Assembly: GCF_016862375.1 (NCBI RefSeq)
Contig: NZ_BOMV01000051.1
Coordinates: forward strand, 62,001-126,000
Reading direction: 5' to 3'
Origin: Paractinoplanes rishiriensis
GTDB taxonomy: Bacteria > Actinomycetota > Actinomycetes > Mycobacteriales > Micromonosporaceae
DNA length: 64,000 nucleotides
The position numbers were made by a program, and so were the translations under genes. The notes under the pieces were generated by a model. That model was not told the DNA's origin. It saw nothing but the letters and a program-made list of their open reading frames with translations, and did no database searches. How positions within the stretch are numbered: the first letter of the stretch is position 1; every line of letters begins with the position of its first letter. Shown here piece after piece: positions 16,735 to 25,008 of the stretch.

Positions 16735-17643
16735 ATGCGTACGTTACAGCGAACGCTCGCCGGCGTCGATCGCGCTCTGCTGCGCGACGCCGCCACGATC
16801 GCGGCCGCCATGATCGCGGTGGGCGCGTCGTTCGGCGCCATCGCGATCGCCTACGGCCTGCCCACGTACGTCCCGTTCCTGATGTCGACGGTGGTTTTCG
16901 CGGGCGGCGCCCAGTTCCTGGCCGTCGGCCTGCTGGCGGCCGGCAACCCGCTGGCCGCGGTGCTGGCCGGCCTGCTGCTGAACGCGAGGCACCTGCCCTT
17001 CGGCCTGGCCGTGTCGACCGCGATGGGCAGACGCAAACGCGACCGCATCGTCGGCAGCCACCTGATGACCGACGAGGTGGTCGCCTTCACCCTGGCCGAA
17101 CCGGACCCGGTCCGCCGCCGCCGCACCTACTGGCTGATCGGCTGCACGCTCTTCACCTCATGGAATCTCGGCACCGCCCTGGGCGTGCTGCTGGGTGGAG
17201 CAACCGGCAATCCGGACGCGCTGGGTGCGGACGCGGCGTTCCCGGCGGCGCTGATCGCCCTGATCATGCCCTCTCTGCGGGACGGGGCTACCCGGACCGT
17301 GGCGCTGACGGGGGCCGGGATCGCGGTGCTGCTGACGCCGGTGTTGCCGGCCGGGCTGCCGGTCATGTGCGCGCTGGTGGGGTTGATCACGCTGTTCCGC
17401 CCGAGGCGGTCGGCGTCGCGACAAAGCGGCCGCGCCTTGCCGCCGGCCGCGCCGGGTGGGTCGGCCGCGCCGGGTGGGTCGGCCGCGCCGGGTGGGTCGG
17501 CCTCCGCGCCGCCTTCCGCGGCTTCCGCGCCTTCCGCGCCTTTCCAGGCGGCCTCTGCGCCGACCGATCGCCCGGGCGATAAAAGCGATAAATCCGAAAA
17601 TGGCGGGCGGAGTGACGGAGAAGGAGGCGAGGAGTCATGCTGA
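16735..17643 (+). CDS. azlC: AzlC-family branched-chain amino acid exporter, large subunit
   Basis: Membrane protein of 302 residues. The first 225 or so are the AzlC domain with several transmembrane segments and the conserved sequences GASFGAIAIAYGLP, FAGGAQFLAVGLLA and LLNARHLPFGLA. The last 75 residues are a disordered tail rich in Ala, Pro and Ser with three AAPGGS repeats, absent from typical AzlC. With AzlD it should export branched-chain amino acids. Its start overlaps nothing and lies 66 bp from the divergent regulator gene; its end overlaps azlD by 7 bp. Confidence 0.92.
   Translation: MRTLQRTLAGVDRALLRDAATIAAAMIAVGASFGAIAIAYGLPTYVPFLMSTVVFAGGAQFLAVGLLAAGNPLAAVLAGLLLNARHLPFGLAVSTAMGRRKRDRIVGSHLMTDEVVAFTLAEPDPVRRRRTYWLIGCTLFTSWNLGTALGVLLGGATGNPDALGADAAFPAALIALIMPSLRDGATRTVALTGAGIAVLLTPVLPAGLPVMCALVGLITLFRPRRSASRQSGRALPPAAPGGSAAPGGSAAPGGSASAPPSAASAPSAPFQAASAPTDRPGDKSDKSENGGRSDGEGGEESC
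17446..17499. repeat. 18-bp tandem repeat (3 copies) in azlC
   Basis: Three exact copies at 17446, 17464 and 17482 encode AAPGGS hexapeptides in the C-terminal tail of AzlC. Confidence 0.9.
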
Positions 17644-17945
17644 TCGCGGCGATCGTGGCGCTGGGAGTCGGCACCTACAGCATGCGGCTCGGTGGGGTGC
17701 TGCTGGGCGAGCGCCTCAAGCTTTCCGACACGCTCCAACGGCTGCTGCCGATGGCGGCCGCCGCGCTGCTCGCCGCGCTGGCCGGGACGGCCACGCTGAT
17801 GGCGGGCACGGAATTCGCGGGGCTGGCCCGGCCGGCCGGAGTGCTGGTCGGCGGGATCCTGGCCTGGCGCCGCGCCCCGTTCGTGGTGGTGGTGCTGGCC
17901 GCCGCGGCCACGGCGGCCCTGCTGCGCCTGGCCGGCGTGCCGTAG
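17637..17945 (+). CDS. azlD: AzlD-family branched-chain amino acid exporter, small subunit
   Basis: Small hydrophobic partner of AzlC, 102 residues with about four membrane segments. The family pattern is clear: TYSMRLGGVLLG at the start, LQRLLPMAAAALLAAL in the middle and VLVGGILAWRRAPFVVVV near the end. A strong ribosome site (GAAGGAGGCGAGGAG) lies inside the end of azlC, whose last 7 bp overlap this gene, so the pair is translated together. Confidence 0.93.
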   Translation: MLIAAIVALGVGTYSMRLGGVLLGERLKLSDTLQRLLPMAAAALLAALAGTATLMAGTEFAGLARPAGVLVGGILAWRRAPFVVVVLAAAATAALLRLAGVP

Positions 17946-17963
17946 CGGCGCCGGGGCCCCGGG

Positions 17964-18587
17964 TCAGATCGCGTCGCCGATTTGGACCTGGGGCTTCGGG
18001 ATGCGCATGCGGCGGAAGCTCAGCGCACGCATCACGCCGTACAACTGGAGGGCGCCGATCCGCTGCTCGGTCTTCGGGAAACGCTCGCGCACCAGCTTTT
18101 TGATGCGCCGGGAGATCAGGACGCTGTCGACGATCACCGAGACGGCCAGGAATGCCCAGAGCAGGTTGCTCGCCAGCTGGACCGCGGGGATCTGGATCGT
18201 GGTGCCGATCAGCACGATCAGCGCGCCGCCGAAGAACCAGGTGCCGACCGTGCGCCGGGAGTCGACGATGTTGCGGACCAGGGCGCGCTCGGGGCCCCGG
18301 TCGCGGGCCAGCAGGTAGCGCTCGTCGCCGGCGCGCATGCCGGCCGCGGCCTCGGCGCGCTCCTCGCGCTGGCGTTCGCGCGTCTGCTTGTACGCCTCGC
18401 GGCGGTTGGCGGGAGCCGCCTCGGTGACCCGCCGGGCCGTGCTCTGCCGTTTCGGCGTGGTCACGCCCAGCTCCTTCTTGCTGGGCGTGTAGCCCTTGGG
18501 CCGGGAGGCGGCGTCGGGCACCTCCTCCGCGGCGGCCTCGGCGGCGGCGGGGACATCGGCTGGCTTGCGGCGAAAAAGCGAGGGCAC
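17964..18587 (-). CDS. DUF3043 family membrane protein
   Basis: Actinobacterial protein of unknown function, 207 residues. The charged N-terminal half (PSLFRRKPAD, PKGYTPSKKELGVTTPKR) is followed by RNIVDSRRTVGTWFFGG and two transmembrane helices, then a basic end. I start it at GTG 18587 rather than further upstream, because TACTCT (minus strand, 18594-18599) lies exactly 6 nt before it and because relatives begin with a similar PSLFRRK. No ribosome site is visible. Confidence 0.85.
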   Translation of the reverse strand: MPSLFRRKPADVPAAAEAAAEEVPDAASRPKGYTPSKKELGVTTPKRQSTARRVTEAAPANRREAYKQTRERQREERAEAAAGMRAGDERYLLARDRGPERALVRNIVDSRRTVGTWFFGGALIVLIGTTIQIPAVQLASNLLWAFLAVSVIVDSVLISRRIKKLVRERFPKTEQRIGALQLYGVMRALSFRRMRIPKPQVQIGDAI

Positions 18588-18593
18588 GGTAGG

Positions 18594-18599
18594 AGAGTA
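18594..18599 (-). promoter_or_regulatory. Likely -10 box of the DUF3043 gene (leaderless)
   Basis: TACTCT on the minus strand, six bases upstream of GTG 18587, placed directly after the murA terminator hairpin. Confidence 0.5.
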
Positions 18600-18604
18600 G
18601 CCAA

Positions 18605-18633
18605 GCGGCGCGGTGTGTTTCACACCGCGCCGC
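18605..18633 (-). terminator. Terminator hairpin downstream of murA
   Basis: A perfect 13-bp inverted repeat, 18605-18617 with 18621-18633, closed by a 3-nt loop (TTT on the plus strand). It lies 37 bp beyond the murA stop. Confidence 0.8.
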
Positions 18634-18669
18634 GCATCGTGCTTAATCTCCGTGCTCAATCTCCGGGGG

Positions 18670-20025
18670 TCAGAGGCGTTCGACGTGGGCGCCCAGGGCG
18701 GCCAGCTTGTTCTCGAAGTCCTCGTAGCCGCGGTTGATCAGGTCGACGCCGTGCACCCGGGAGGTGCCCTCGGCGGCCAGCGCCGCGATCAGGTGGGCGA
18801 AGCCGGCCCGCAGGTCGGGGATGATCAGGTCGGCCGCGTGCAGCTTGGACGGGCCGGCGATGACCGCGGAGTGCTTGAAGTTGCGGCGGCCGAACCGGCA
18901 CGGGGTGCCACCGAGGCAGTCCCGGTAGACCTGGATGGTGGCGCCCATCTGGTTGAGCGCGTCGGTGTAGCCGAGCCGCTGCTCGTACACGGTCTCATGC
19001 ATGATCGAAAGGCCGCGGGCCTGGGTGAGCGCCACCACGATGGGCTGCTGCCAGTCGGTCATGAAGCCGGGGTGCACGTCGGTCTCCAGCGCGACCGGCT
19101 GGAGGTCGCCGCCGGGGTGCCAGAACTTGATGCCGCCCTCGACGCCGGTCACGCCGGGCCGGCTGACCCGGTCGTCGGTGATCTGGAACTCGCCGCCGAT
19201 CGAACGGAACACGTTCAGGAACGTCATCATGTCGGCCTGGCGGGCGCCGAGCACCTCGATCTCGCCCCGGGTGGCCAGCGCGGCCGCCGCCCAGCTGGCC
19301 GCCTCGATCCGGTCCGGGATCGGCCGGTGCTGGTATCCGTGCAGCTTGGGCACGCCCTGGATCTCGATCACCCGGTCGGTGTGCACCGTGATGATCGCGC
19401 CCATCTTCTGCAGGATGCAGATCAGGTCGATGATCTCCGGCTCGATGGCCGCGTTGCGCAGTTCGGTGACGCCCTCGGCGCGGACCGCGGTGAGCAGCAC
19501 CTGCTCGGTGGCGCCCACGCTGGGGTAGGGCAGTTCGAGCTTGGCGCCGTGCAGGCCGTTCGGCGCGCTCAGGTGCATGCCCTCGGGCGCCTTGTCGACC
19601 ACCGCGCCGAACTCGCGCAGCGACTGGATGTGGAAGTCGATCGGGCGCGGGCCGATGTGGCAGCCGCCCAGGTCCGGGATGAACGCGCGGCCGAGCCGGT
19701 GCAGCAGCGGGCCGCAGAGCAGGATCGGGATCCGGCTCGAGCCGGCGTGCACGTTGATCTCGTCGGTGCTGGCGCTTTCCACGTTGGTGGGGTCCATCAC
19801 CAGTTCGCCGTCGTCGACGCCGTCGGTGACCTTCACCCCGTGCAGTTCGAGCAGACCGCGGACGACCTCGACGTCGCGGATGCGCGGCACGTCGTACAGG
19901 CGGCTCGGCGACTCACCGAGCAGCGCGGCGACCATCGCCTTGGAGACGAGGTTCTTGGCGCCACGGACCCGGATCTGACCCTGCAGCGGCGTACCGCCGT
20001 GCACAACCAGCACATCGTCGGTCAA
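18670..20025 (-). CDS. murA: UDP-N-acetylglucosamine 1-carboxyvinyltransferase
   Basis: First committed enzyme of peptidoglycan synthesis; adds enolpyruvate from PEP to UDP-GlcNAc in the cytoplasm. The 451-residue protein keeps the active-site Cys122 in LGGCHIGPRP and Lys24 in VRGAKN. The sequence matches the Streptomyces form that I recall as SCO2949, including GLSIMHETVYEQRLGYTDALN and the ending GYEDFENKLAALGAHVERL. The start is a TTG at 20023-20025 with GGAGG 5 nt upstream; an upstream ATG would add 42 unlikely residues. A sigma-70-type promoter lies at 20116-20143. Confidence 0.93.
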   Translation of the reverse strand: MTDDVLVVHGGTPLQGQIRVRGAKNLVSKAMVAALLGESPSRLYDVPRIRDVEVVRGLLELHGVKVTDGVDDGELVMDPTNVESASTDEINVHAGSSRIPILLCGPLLHRLGRAFIPDLGGCHIGPRPIDFHIQSLREFGAVVDKAPEGMHLSAPNGLHGAKLELPYPSVGATEQVLLTAVRAEGVTELRNAAIEPEIIDLICILQKMGAIITVHTDRVIEIQGVPKLHGYQHRPIPDRIEAASWAAAALATRGEIEVLGARQADMMTFLNVFRSIGGEFQITDDRVSRPGVTGVEGGIKFWHPGGDLQPVALETDVHPGFMTDWQQPIVVALTQARGLSIMHETVYEQRLGYTDALNQMGATIQVYRDCLGGTPCRFGRRNFKHSAVIAGPSKLHAADLIIPDLRAGFAHLIAALAAEGTSRVHGVDLINRGYEDFENKLAALGAHVERL

Positions 20026-20115
20026 CGTAACCTCCAGCCGGCGGGCGTTGCGTCCGCCCGGGTTGATCGAGAGACAGAGATGCGGGCGGGGGTTACCCGT
20101 TTCTGCAACCGGGGA

Positions 20116-20143
20116 AGCATAGCGCTGAGTGACAAGGCGGCAA
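20116..20143 (-). promoter_or_regulatory. Likely murA promoter
   Basis: On the minus strand TTGCCG (20138-20143) and TATGCT (20116-20121) are separated by 16 bp, giving a leader of about 85 nt before the TTG start. Confidence 0.5.
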
Positions 20144-20248
20144 GTCGGCACAACGCCCGGTCGACGCGAAATACTGACGTTTAGGACAGATGCTTAAGAC
20201 GACGGAAAGATGGGGCCGTGCTCAGCGGATCTCGATGACTACCGTCCG

Positions 20249-21460
20249 TTACGGCAGGGCGAGCATCTGGTCCAGCGCGACACGCGCGTGATGTGCCGTG
20301 TCCTCGTCCACCGTGATCTGGTTGGGCACCCGGCCGGCGACCAGTTCCTCCAGCGCCCAGACCAGGTGCGGCAGGTCGATCCGGTTCATCGTGGAGCAGT
20401 AGCAGACCGTCCGGTCCAGGAACGTGATCTGTTTGTCCGGGTGGGCAAGAGCCAGACGGCGTACGAGGTTGAGCTCGGTCCCCACCGCCCAGGCCGACCC
20501 CGCCGGTGCCGCGTCGAGCGCCCGGATGATGTATTCGGTCGAGCCCACCTGGTCGGCGGCCCGGACCACCTCGTGCCGGCACTCCGGGTGCACCAGCACG
20601 TTGACGCCGGGCACCCGGTCGCGCACCTCACGCACGCTGTCGAGGGTGAACCGGCCGTGCACCGAGCAGTGCCCGCGCCAGAGGATCATCCGGGCCGTGC
20701 GCAGCTGCTCGCCGGTCAGTCCGCCCTGCGGCTTGTGCGGGTCGTAGAGCACGCAGTCGTCGAGGTCGAAGCCCATTTCGAGCACCGCGGTGTTGCGTCC
20801 GAGGTGCTGGTCGGGCAGGAAGAAAACCTTACTGCCTTGCTCGTACGCCCAGGTCAGCGCGCGCTTCGCGTTCGACGAGGTGCACACCACGCCCTTGTTG
20901 CGGCCGACGAAGCCCTTGATGTCGGCCGACGAGTTCATGTAGGTGACCGGGATGATGTCATTGGCGAGGTTTGTTTTCTGGGGTTTTCCGCCGCGGGGAG
21001 GCTCAGTGATGTCCAGGTCTTCGAAGTGTTCCCAGGCGGTCTGCACCTGACCGAGGACGGCCATGTCGGCCATCGAGCACCCGGCGGCGAGGTCCGGCAA
21101 AATCACCTTCTGGGACGAATCGGTCAGAATGTCGGCGCTTTCCGCCATGAAGTGCACGCCGCAGAACACGATGAACTCGGCGGACGGCCGGGCCGCGGCC
21201 TCGCGCGCGAGCTTGAACGAGTCACCGGTCACGTCGGCGAACTGGATGACCTCGTCGCGCTGGTAGTGGTGGCCGAGCACGAACACCCGGTCGCCGAGCG
21301 CCGCCTTGGCCGCCGTGGCCCGGGCCACCAGGCCGGGGTCGCTGGCTGCGGGCAGGTCGCCGGGACAGTCGACGCCGCGCTCCGAGGCGGGGTCGCTCCC
21401 ACGGCCGAGCAGCAGCAGCGCGGTGGCGGAGTTCGCGGGCTCGATCCAGGGCGAAGTCAC
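20249..21460 (-). CDS. nadA: Quinolinate synthase
   Basis: [4Fe-4S] enzyme that condenses iminoaspartate with dihydroxyacetone phosphate to quinolinate for NAD. The 403-residue protein has the family motifs VLGHHYQRDEVIQFAD, FCGVHFMAESADIL, VVCTSSNA, FLPDQHLGRNTA and TVCYCSTMNRI, which include the cluster cysteines. Start is GTG 21460; there is no ribosome site, but GACGAT lies 6 nt upstream. nadB and nadC, often its neighbours, are not in the window. It is divergent from the glycerate kinase gene, with 67 bp between. Confidence 0.95.
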   Translation of the reverse strand: MTSPWIEPANSATALLLLGRGSDPASERGVDCPGDLPAASDPGLVARATAAKAALGDRVFVLGHHYQRDEVIQFADVTGDSFKLAREAAARPSAEFIVFCGVHFMAESADILTDSSQKVILPDLAAGCSMADMAVLGQVQTAWEHFEDLDITEPPRGGKPQKTNLANDIIPVTYMNSSADIKGFVGRNKGVVCTSSNAKRALTWAYEQGSKVFFLPDQHLGRNTAVLEMGFDLDDCVLYDPHKPQGGLTGEQLRTARMILWRGHCSVHGRFTLDSVREVRDRVPGVNVLVHPECRHEVVRAADQVGSTEYIIRALDAAPAGSAWAVGTELNLVRRLALAHPDKQITFLDRTVCYCSTMNRIDLPHLVWALEELVAGRVPNQITVDEDTAHHARVALDQMLALP

Positions 21461-21527
21461 AACGTCATCGTCGCACAGCGCGGTGCGGTCATCGGCCTTG
21501 TGAACAGTGGGCTGAGACACTTGGGAC

Positions 21528-22631
21528 GTGCGCGTTTTGATCTGTCCGGACAAGTTCGCCGGCACCCTGTCCGCATCCGCCGTCGCCGATGCCGTAGCCG
21601 AGGGCTGGTCGGGTTCCGACGACCTGGTCCGTCGCCCGCTCTCCGACGGCGGCCCCGGTTTCGTCGAGGTCCTGAGCGGGGCCCTCGGCGGCCGTCTGCT
21701 GCCCGTCGAGACGGTCGACCCGCTGGGCCGGCCCGCCCCGGGTGAGATCCTGCTGGCCGGCGGCACGGCATACCTCGAGAGTGCCCAAGCCTGTGGCCTG
21801 CACCTGCTCGACTCCGAAGAGCGCAACCCCAACACCGCGACGTCGTACGGGCTGGGCCTGCTGATCGCCGCGGCGGTCGAGGCCGGTGCCACCGAGGTGG
21901 TCATCGGGCTGGGCGGCTCGGCGGTGAACGACGCCGGCGCCGGGATGCTGGCCGCGCTCGGTGCCGCCCCGGTCGACGCGGCCGGCTACGCCGTGCCGTA
22001 CGGCGGTGCCTATCTGAACGCCGCCGCCGCGCTCGGCGGTGCGCCCCGGCTGCGCGACGTCCGGCTGGTCGCCGCCACCGACGTCGACAACCCGCTCACC
22101 GGCCTGCACGGCGCCAGCAAGATCTACGGTCCGCAGAAGGGCGCCACCGACGAGGACATCTACCGGCTGGACGCGGCGCTTGAGGTGTTCGCCGGTGTGC
22201 TGGAGAAGGCGTTCGGCGTGACCGACCTGCAGCGGGCCCCCGGCGGCGGCGCGGCCGGCGGCATCGGCGCCGCGCTGATCGCCCTGGGCGGCCGGGTGGT
22301 GTCCGGCATCGGACTGGTCAGCACCGCGATCGGCCTGGAGAAGGAACTGGACGCGGCCGGCCTCGTGATCACCGGCGAGGGCTCGTTCGACCATCAGTCG
22401 CTGCGCGGCAAGGTGGTGGCCGGGATCGCCAACGGGGCCCGCGACCGGGGCCTGCCCTGCATCGTGCTGTGCGGCCGGAACGAGACCGGCTACCGCGAGG
22501 CGGCCAGCGCCGGGGTGACCGAGACGCTGTCCCTGACCGAGCACTTCGGCTCCGAGGAGACGGCCCTGCGCGAGCCCGCCCGCGGCCTCCGTGAGCTGGC
22601 CGGGCACCTCTCCCAGCAGTGGAGCCGTTAG
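21528..22631 (+). CDS. Glycerate kinase (type I)
   Basis: Phosphorylates D-glycerate using ATP. The 367-residue protein has the family's length and its motifs: start MRVLICPDKFAGTLSA, SDGGPGFVEVL, the glycine-rich VIGLGGSAVNDAGAGMLAALG, GAAGGIGAAL and VITGEGSFDHQS near the end. The GTG start has no ribosome site; GACACT lies 6 nt upstream. The stop codon lies in the first copy of an exact 46-bp tandem duplication. The M. tuberculosis homologue next to the HesB gene is Rv2205c, as I recall. Confidence 0.92.
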   Translation: MRVLICPDKFAGTLSASAVADAVAEGWSGSDDLVRRPLSDGGPGFVEVLSGALGGRLLPVETVDPLGRPAPGEILLAGGTAYLESAQACGLHLLDSEERNPNTATSYGLGLLIAAAVEAGATEVVIGLGGSAVNDAGAGMLAALGAAPVDAAGYAVPYGGAYLNAAAALGGAPRLRDVRLVAATDVDNPLTGLHGASKIYGPQKGATDEDIYRLDAALEVFAGVLEKAFGVTDLQRAPGGGAAGGIGAALIALGGRVVSGIGLVSTAIGLEKELDAAGLVITGEGSFDHQSLRGKVVAGIANGARDRGLPCIVLCGRNETGYREAASAGVTETLSLTEHFGSEETALREPARGLRELAGHLSQQWSR

Positions 22632-22719
22632 TCCGGTTAAGGGTGGTGGCGGGGTGGTTGGATGGGGGAGCCGTTAGTCCGGTTAAGGGTGGTGGCGGGG
22701 TGGTTGGATGGGGGAGCCG
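22621..22719. repeat. 46-bp exact tandem duplication covering the glycerate kinase stop
   Basis: 22621-22666 and 22667-22712 are identical, followed by a 7-bp start of a third copy. The first copy contains the final codons and TAG of the kinase gene. The unit is G-rich on the plus strand, with GGGTGGTGGCGGGG. Confidence 0.95.
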
Positions 22720-22809
22720 GTGACCTGGGCCACCCGGATTGGGAATCCTTGGGAATGGGGCTAGCGTTGGTCAGTACGGCACACGTCCGCACCTGGCAGG
22801 AGATATGCA

Positions 22810-23178
22810 GTGACCACTGAAGCGCACACCGAGTCGACCGAGGCGGCCGCCCCGACCGGCGTCATCCTCACCGACGTCGCCGCGGTCAAGGTCAAGGCCC
22901 TGATCGAGCAGGAAGGCCGCGACGACCTGCGCCTGCGTATCGCCGTTCAGCCCGGTGGCTGCTCCGGCCTGCGCTACCAGCTGTTCTTCGACGAGCGGTC
23001 GCTCGACGGCGACATCGTGACCGACTTCAGCGGTGTCGAGGTCGTGGTCGACCGGATGAGCTCGCCGTACCTCGCGGGCGCGACCATCGACTTCGCCGAC
23101 CGGATCGACGCGCAGGGCTTCACGATCGACAACCCGAACGCACAGAACTCCTGCGCGTGTGGCGATTCGTTCCACTGA
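22810..23178 (+). CDS. erpA: HesB/ErpA-type iron-sulfur cluster insertion protein
   Basis: A-type carrier of 122 residues that delivers Fe-S clusters to target enzymes. The three conserved cysteines are present: Cys51 in GGCSGLRY and Cys115 and Cys117 in SCACGDSFH at the end. The first 17 residues are a variable acidic extension. Start is GTG 22810 with AGGAG at 22798-22802. It stands alone between glycerate kinase and adenosine kinase, with a strong terminator after it. Possible clients nearby are NadA and the Rieske protein; that link is inference. Confidence 0.93.
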   Translation: MTTEAHTESTEAAAPTGVILTDVAAVKVKALIEQEGRDDLRLRIAVQPGGCSGLRYQLFFDERSLDGDIVTDFSGVEVVVDRMSSPYLAGATIDFADRIDAQGFTIDNPNAQNSCACGDSFH

Positions 23179-23205
23179 TCGACACAGGTAACAGCAGCAG
23201 CTCGG

Positions 23206-23239
23206 CAGAAGGCCGTCCCGGTAACGGGACGGCCTTCTG
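23206..23239 (+). terminator. Terminator after erpA
   Basis: A perfect 15-bp inverted repeat, 23206-23220 with 23225-23239, closed by the tetraloop GTAA. It lies 27 bp beyond the stop. Confidence 0.9.
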
Positions 23240-23303
23240 TGCGTCTCCTGCCGGTAGGCTGCGTTCGTAACGACCCCCTGTTCCCCAGACTGCAAGGGCC
23301 GCC

Positions 23304-24281
23304 ATGAAGATCGCCGTCACCGGCTCGATCGCCACCGACCATCTGATGCATTTCCCGGGCCGGTTCGCCGACCAGTTCATCGCCGACCAGCTGCACAAGG
23401 TCTCGCTGTCCTTCCTCGTCGACGACCTGGTGGTCCGGCGCGGCGGCGTGGCCAGCAACATCGCGTTCGGCATGGGCAAGCTCGGCCTGCGCCCGATTCT
23501 GGTCGGCGCGGTGGGCGCCGACTTCGCCGACTACCGGTCCTGGCTCGAGCGGCACAACGTCGACTGCGGTTCGGTGCACGTCAGCGAGGTGGCGCACACG
23601 GCCCGCTTCGTCTGCACCACCGATGACGACCTCAACCAGATCGCCTCGTTCTACGCCGGGGCGATGGCCGAGGCCCGCAACATCGAACTGGCGCCGGTGC
23701 ACGAGCGGGCCGGCGGCCTCGACCTGGTCCTGATCAGCGCGAACGACCCGGCCGCCATGATCCGGCACTCGGAGGAGTGCCGGGCCCGCGGCTTCAGGTT
23801 CGCCGCCGACCCGTCGCAGCAGCTCGCCCGGATGGACGGCAGCGACGTGCTGACCCTGATCAGCGGCGCCGAATACCTGCTGACCAACGACTACGAGCGC
23901 TCGCTGCTGGAGACCAAGGCCGGCCTCACCAGCGACCAGGTGCTCGAGCAGGTCCGGGTCCGGGTCACCACGCTCGGCAAGGACGGCGTCGAGATCACCG
24001 GCCGCGGCATCGAGCGGATCCACGTGCCGGTCGCCCGGGACGTGCTGGCCGAGGACCCGACCGGGGTGGGCGACGGCTTCCGGGCCGGCTTCTTCGCCGC
24101 GATCCACTGGGGGGTCGGCCTGGAGCGCGCCGCTCAGGTGGGCTCGCTGGTGGCGGCGCTGGTGCTCGAGTCGGTCGGCCCGCAGGAGTACGACATCCGC
24201 GCGGAGGACTTCGCCAAGCGCTTCGCCGACTCGTACGGCGACGTGGCGGCCACCGAGATCAAGCAGTTCCTGCCAGCGTAG
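23304..24281 (+). CDS. adoK: Adenosine kinase, PfkB family
   Basis: Phosphorylates adenosine to AMP. The 325-residue protein aligns by eye with M. tuberculosis AdoK (Rv2202c): VTGSIATDHLMHFPGRF at the start, HKVSLSFLVDDLVVRRGGVASN, FAADPSQQLARM, TNDYE, and the anion hole and catalytic Asp in DPTGVGDGFRAGF. A short AAGGG site precedes the ATG. Substrate choice rests on this similarity; other PfkB kinases differ in the N-terminal lid. Confidence 0.9.
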   Translation: MKIAVTGSIATDHLMHFPGRFADQFIADQLHKVSLSFLVDDLVVRRGGVASNIAFGMGKLGLRPILVGAVGADFADYRSWLERHNVDCGSVHVSEVAHTARFVCTTDDDLNQIASFYAGAMAEARNIELAPVHERAGGLDLVLISANDPAAMIRHSEECRARGFRFAADPSQQLARMDGSDVLTLISGAEYLLTNDYERSLLETKAGLTSDQVLEQVRVRVTTLGKDGVEITGRGIERIHVPVARDVLAEDPTGVGDGFRAGFFAAIHWGVGLERAAQVGSLVAALVLESVGPQEYDIRAEDFAKRFADSYGDVAATEIKQFLPA

Positions 24282-24290
24282 GAACCGAGG

Positions 24291-24788
24291 GTGTTAGCCG
24301 TCTTCGCCGGGTTGCCGGGCGTCGGTAAGAGCACGCTGGCCGCGCGGGTGGCCGCCGAGCTGCCGGCGACCGTGCTGGCCGTCGACACCGTCGACTTCAC
24401 GTTGCAGCGGTACGAGGTTTCCGAGCCGCGCCCGGGCTTCGCCGCCTACGGCGTGGTCGCGGCGCTGGCCGAGGTGCAGCTCGGCATCGGCCACCACGTG
24501 ATCATCGACGCGGTCAACCCGGTGAAGGCGGCCCGCCAGCTGTGGGTCGAGCTGGCCGAGCGCAACCGGGTCCCGCTGCGGGTCGTGGAGGTGGTCTGCG
24601 GCGACGACGCGGAGCACCGGCGCCGCGTCGAGGCCCGGTACGCGGCGCGCGACCACGACGGCATCCCGGACTGGGTGCGGGTGCTGGAGCGCCGCCAGGA
24701 GTACGAGCCCTACCTGGGTCCGCGCCTGGTCGTCGACACGCACCTGGCCAAGGAGCCGGTCGCACCGGTGGTCGCCTACCTCAGCTGA
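24291..24788 (+). CDS. Small P-loop kinase of unknown substrate (AAA/zeta-like)
   Basis: A 165-residue ATP-binding protein with Walker A GLPGVGKST at about residues 7-15, a DTVDFTLQRY segment after the first strand, IIDAVNPVKAAR as a Walker B-like strand, and a lid-like region HRRRVEARYAARDHDG. This is the pattern of predicted COG0645-type kinases; chloramphenicol or gluconate kinases have similar folds. No antitoxin-like partner is next to it, so a toxin role is unlikely. Start GTG 24291 lies 9 bp after adoK. Its 3' end overlaps the convergent TusA gene by 8 bp. Confidence 0.75.
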   Translation: MLAVFAGLPGVGKSTLAARVAAELPATVLAVDTVDFTLQRYEVSEPRPGFAAYGVVAALAEVQLGIGHHVIIDAVNPVKAARQLWVELAERNRVPLRVVEVVCGDDAEHRRRVEARYAARDHDGIPDWVRVLERRQEYEPYLGPRLVVDTHLAKEPVAPVVAYLS

Positions 24789-25008
24789 GCCGGCGCACCT
24801 CGAACGCGTGCGGCTCGGGGGAGCCCAGGTATTCCTGCCGCTTCATCCGGCACCAGGCCGGGATGTCGTTCGCGGCCGCCGGATCGTCGGCTAGTACCCG
24901 AATCACCCCGTTAAGCGGGACTTTTTCGATTTGCCGCGCCAGGGCGATCACCGGCAGCGGGCATTTCTGGCCCAGGCAGTCCAGGATCGCGGGGCCGTCC
25001 GGGATCAC
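24781..25008 (-). CDS. TusA-family sulfur carrier protein
   Basis: A 75-residue protein of the TusA/YeeD fold that carries persulfide sulfur on a cysteine. The motif LDCLGQKCPLPVIALAR holds the active Cys16 in CPLP; a second Cys11 precedes it and a third lies in IPAWCRMKRQEY. It starts at GTG 25008, overlapping the stop of the cysteine desulfurase gene (25005-25008). This coupling strongly suggests that the desulfurase loads sulfur onto this protein. Confidence 0.9.
   Translation of the reverse strand: MIPDGPAILDCLGQKCPLPVIALARQIEKVPLNGVIRVLADDPAAANDIPAWCRMKRQEYLGSPEPHAFEVRRLS

Noticed and set aside
20026..20151. Longer murA beginning at an upstream ATG (20151)
   Set aside because: It would add 42 residues not found in MurA, while the TTG at 20025 has a good GGAGG site and a promoter lies between the two starts.
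22621..22719. Possible CRISPR array or repeat element at the glycerate kinase end
   Set aside because: The copies are direct and contiguous with no spacers, so it is a simple tandem duplication.
24291..24788. Zeta-type toxin reading of the small P-loop kinase
   Set aside because: No antitoxin-sized gene is adjacent, and it follows adoK by 9 bp in what looks like a housekeeping arrangement.
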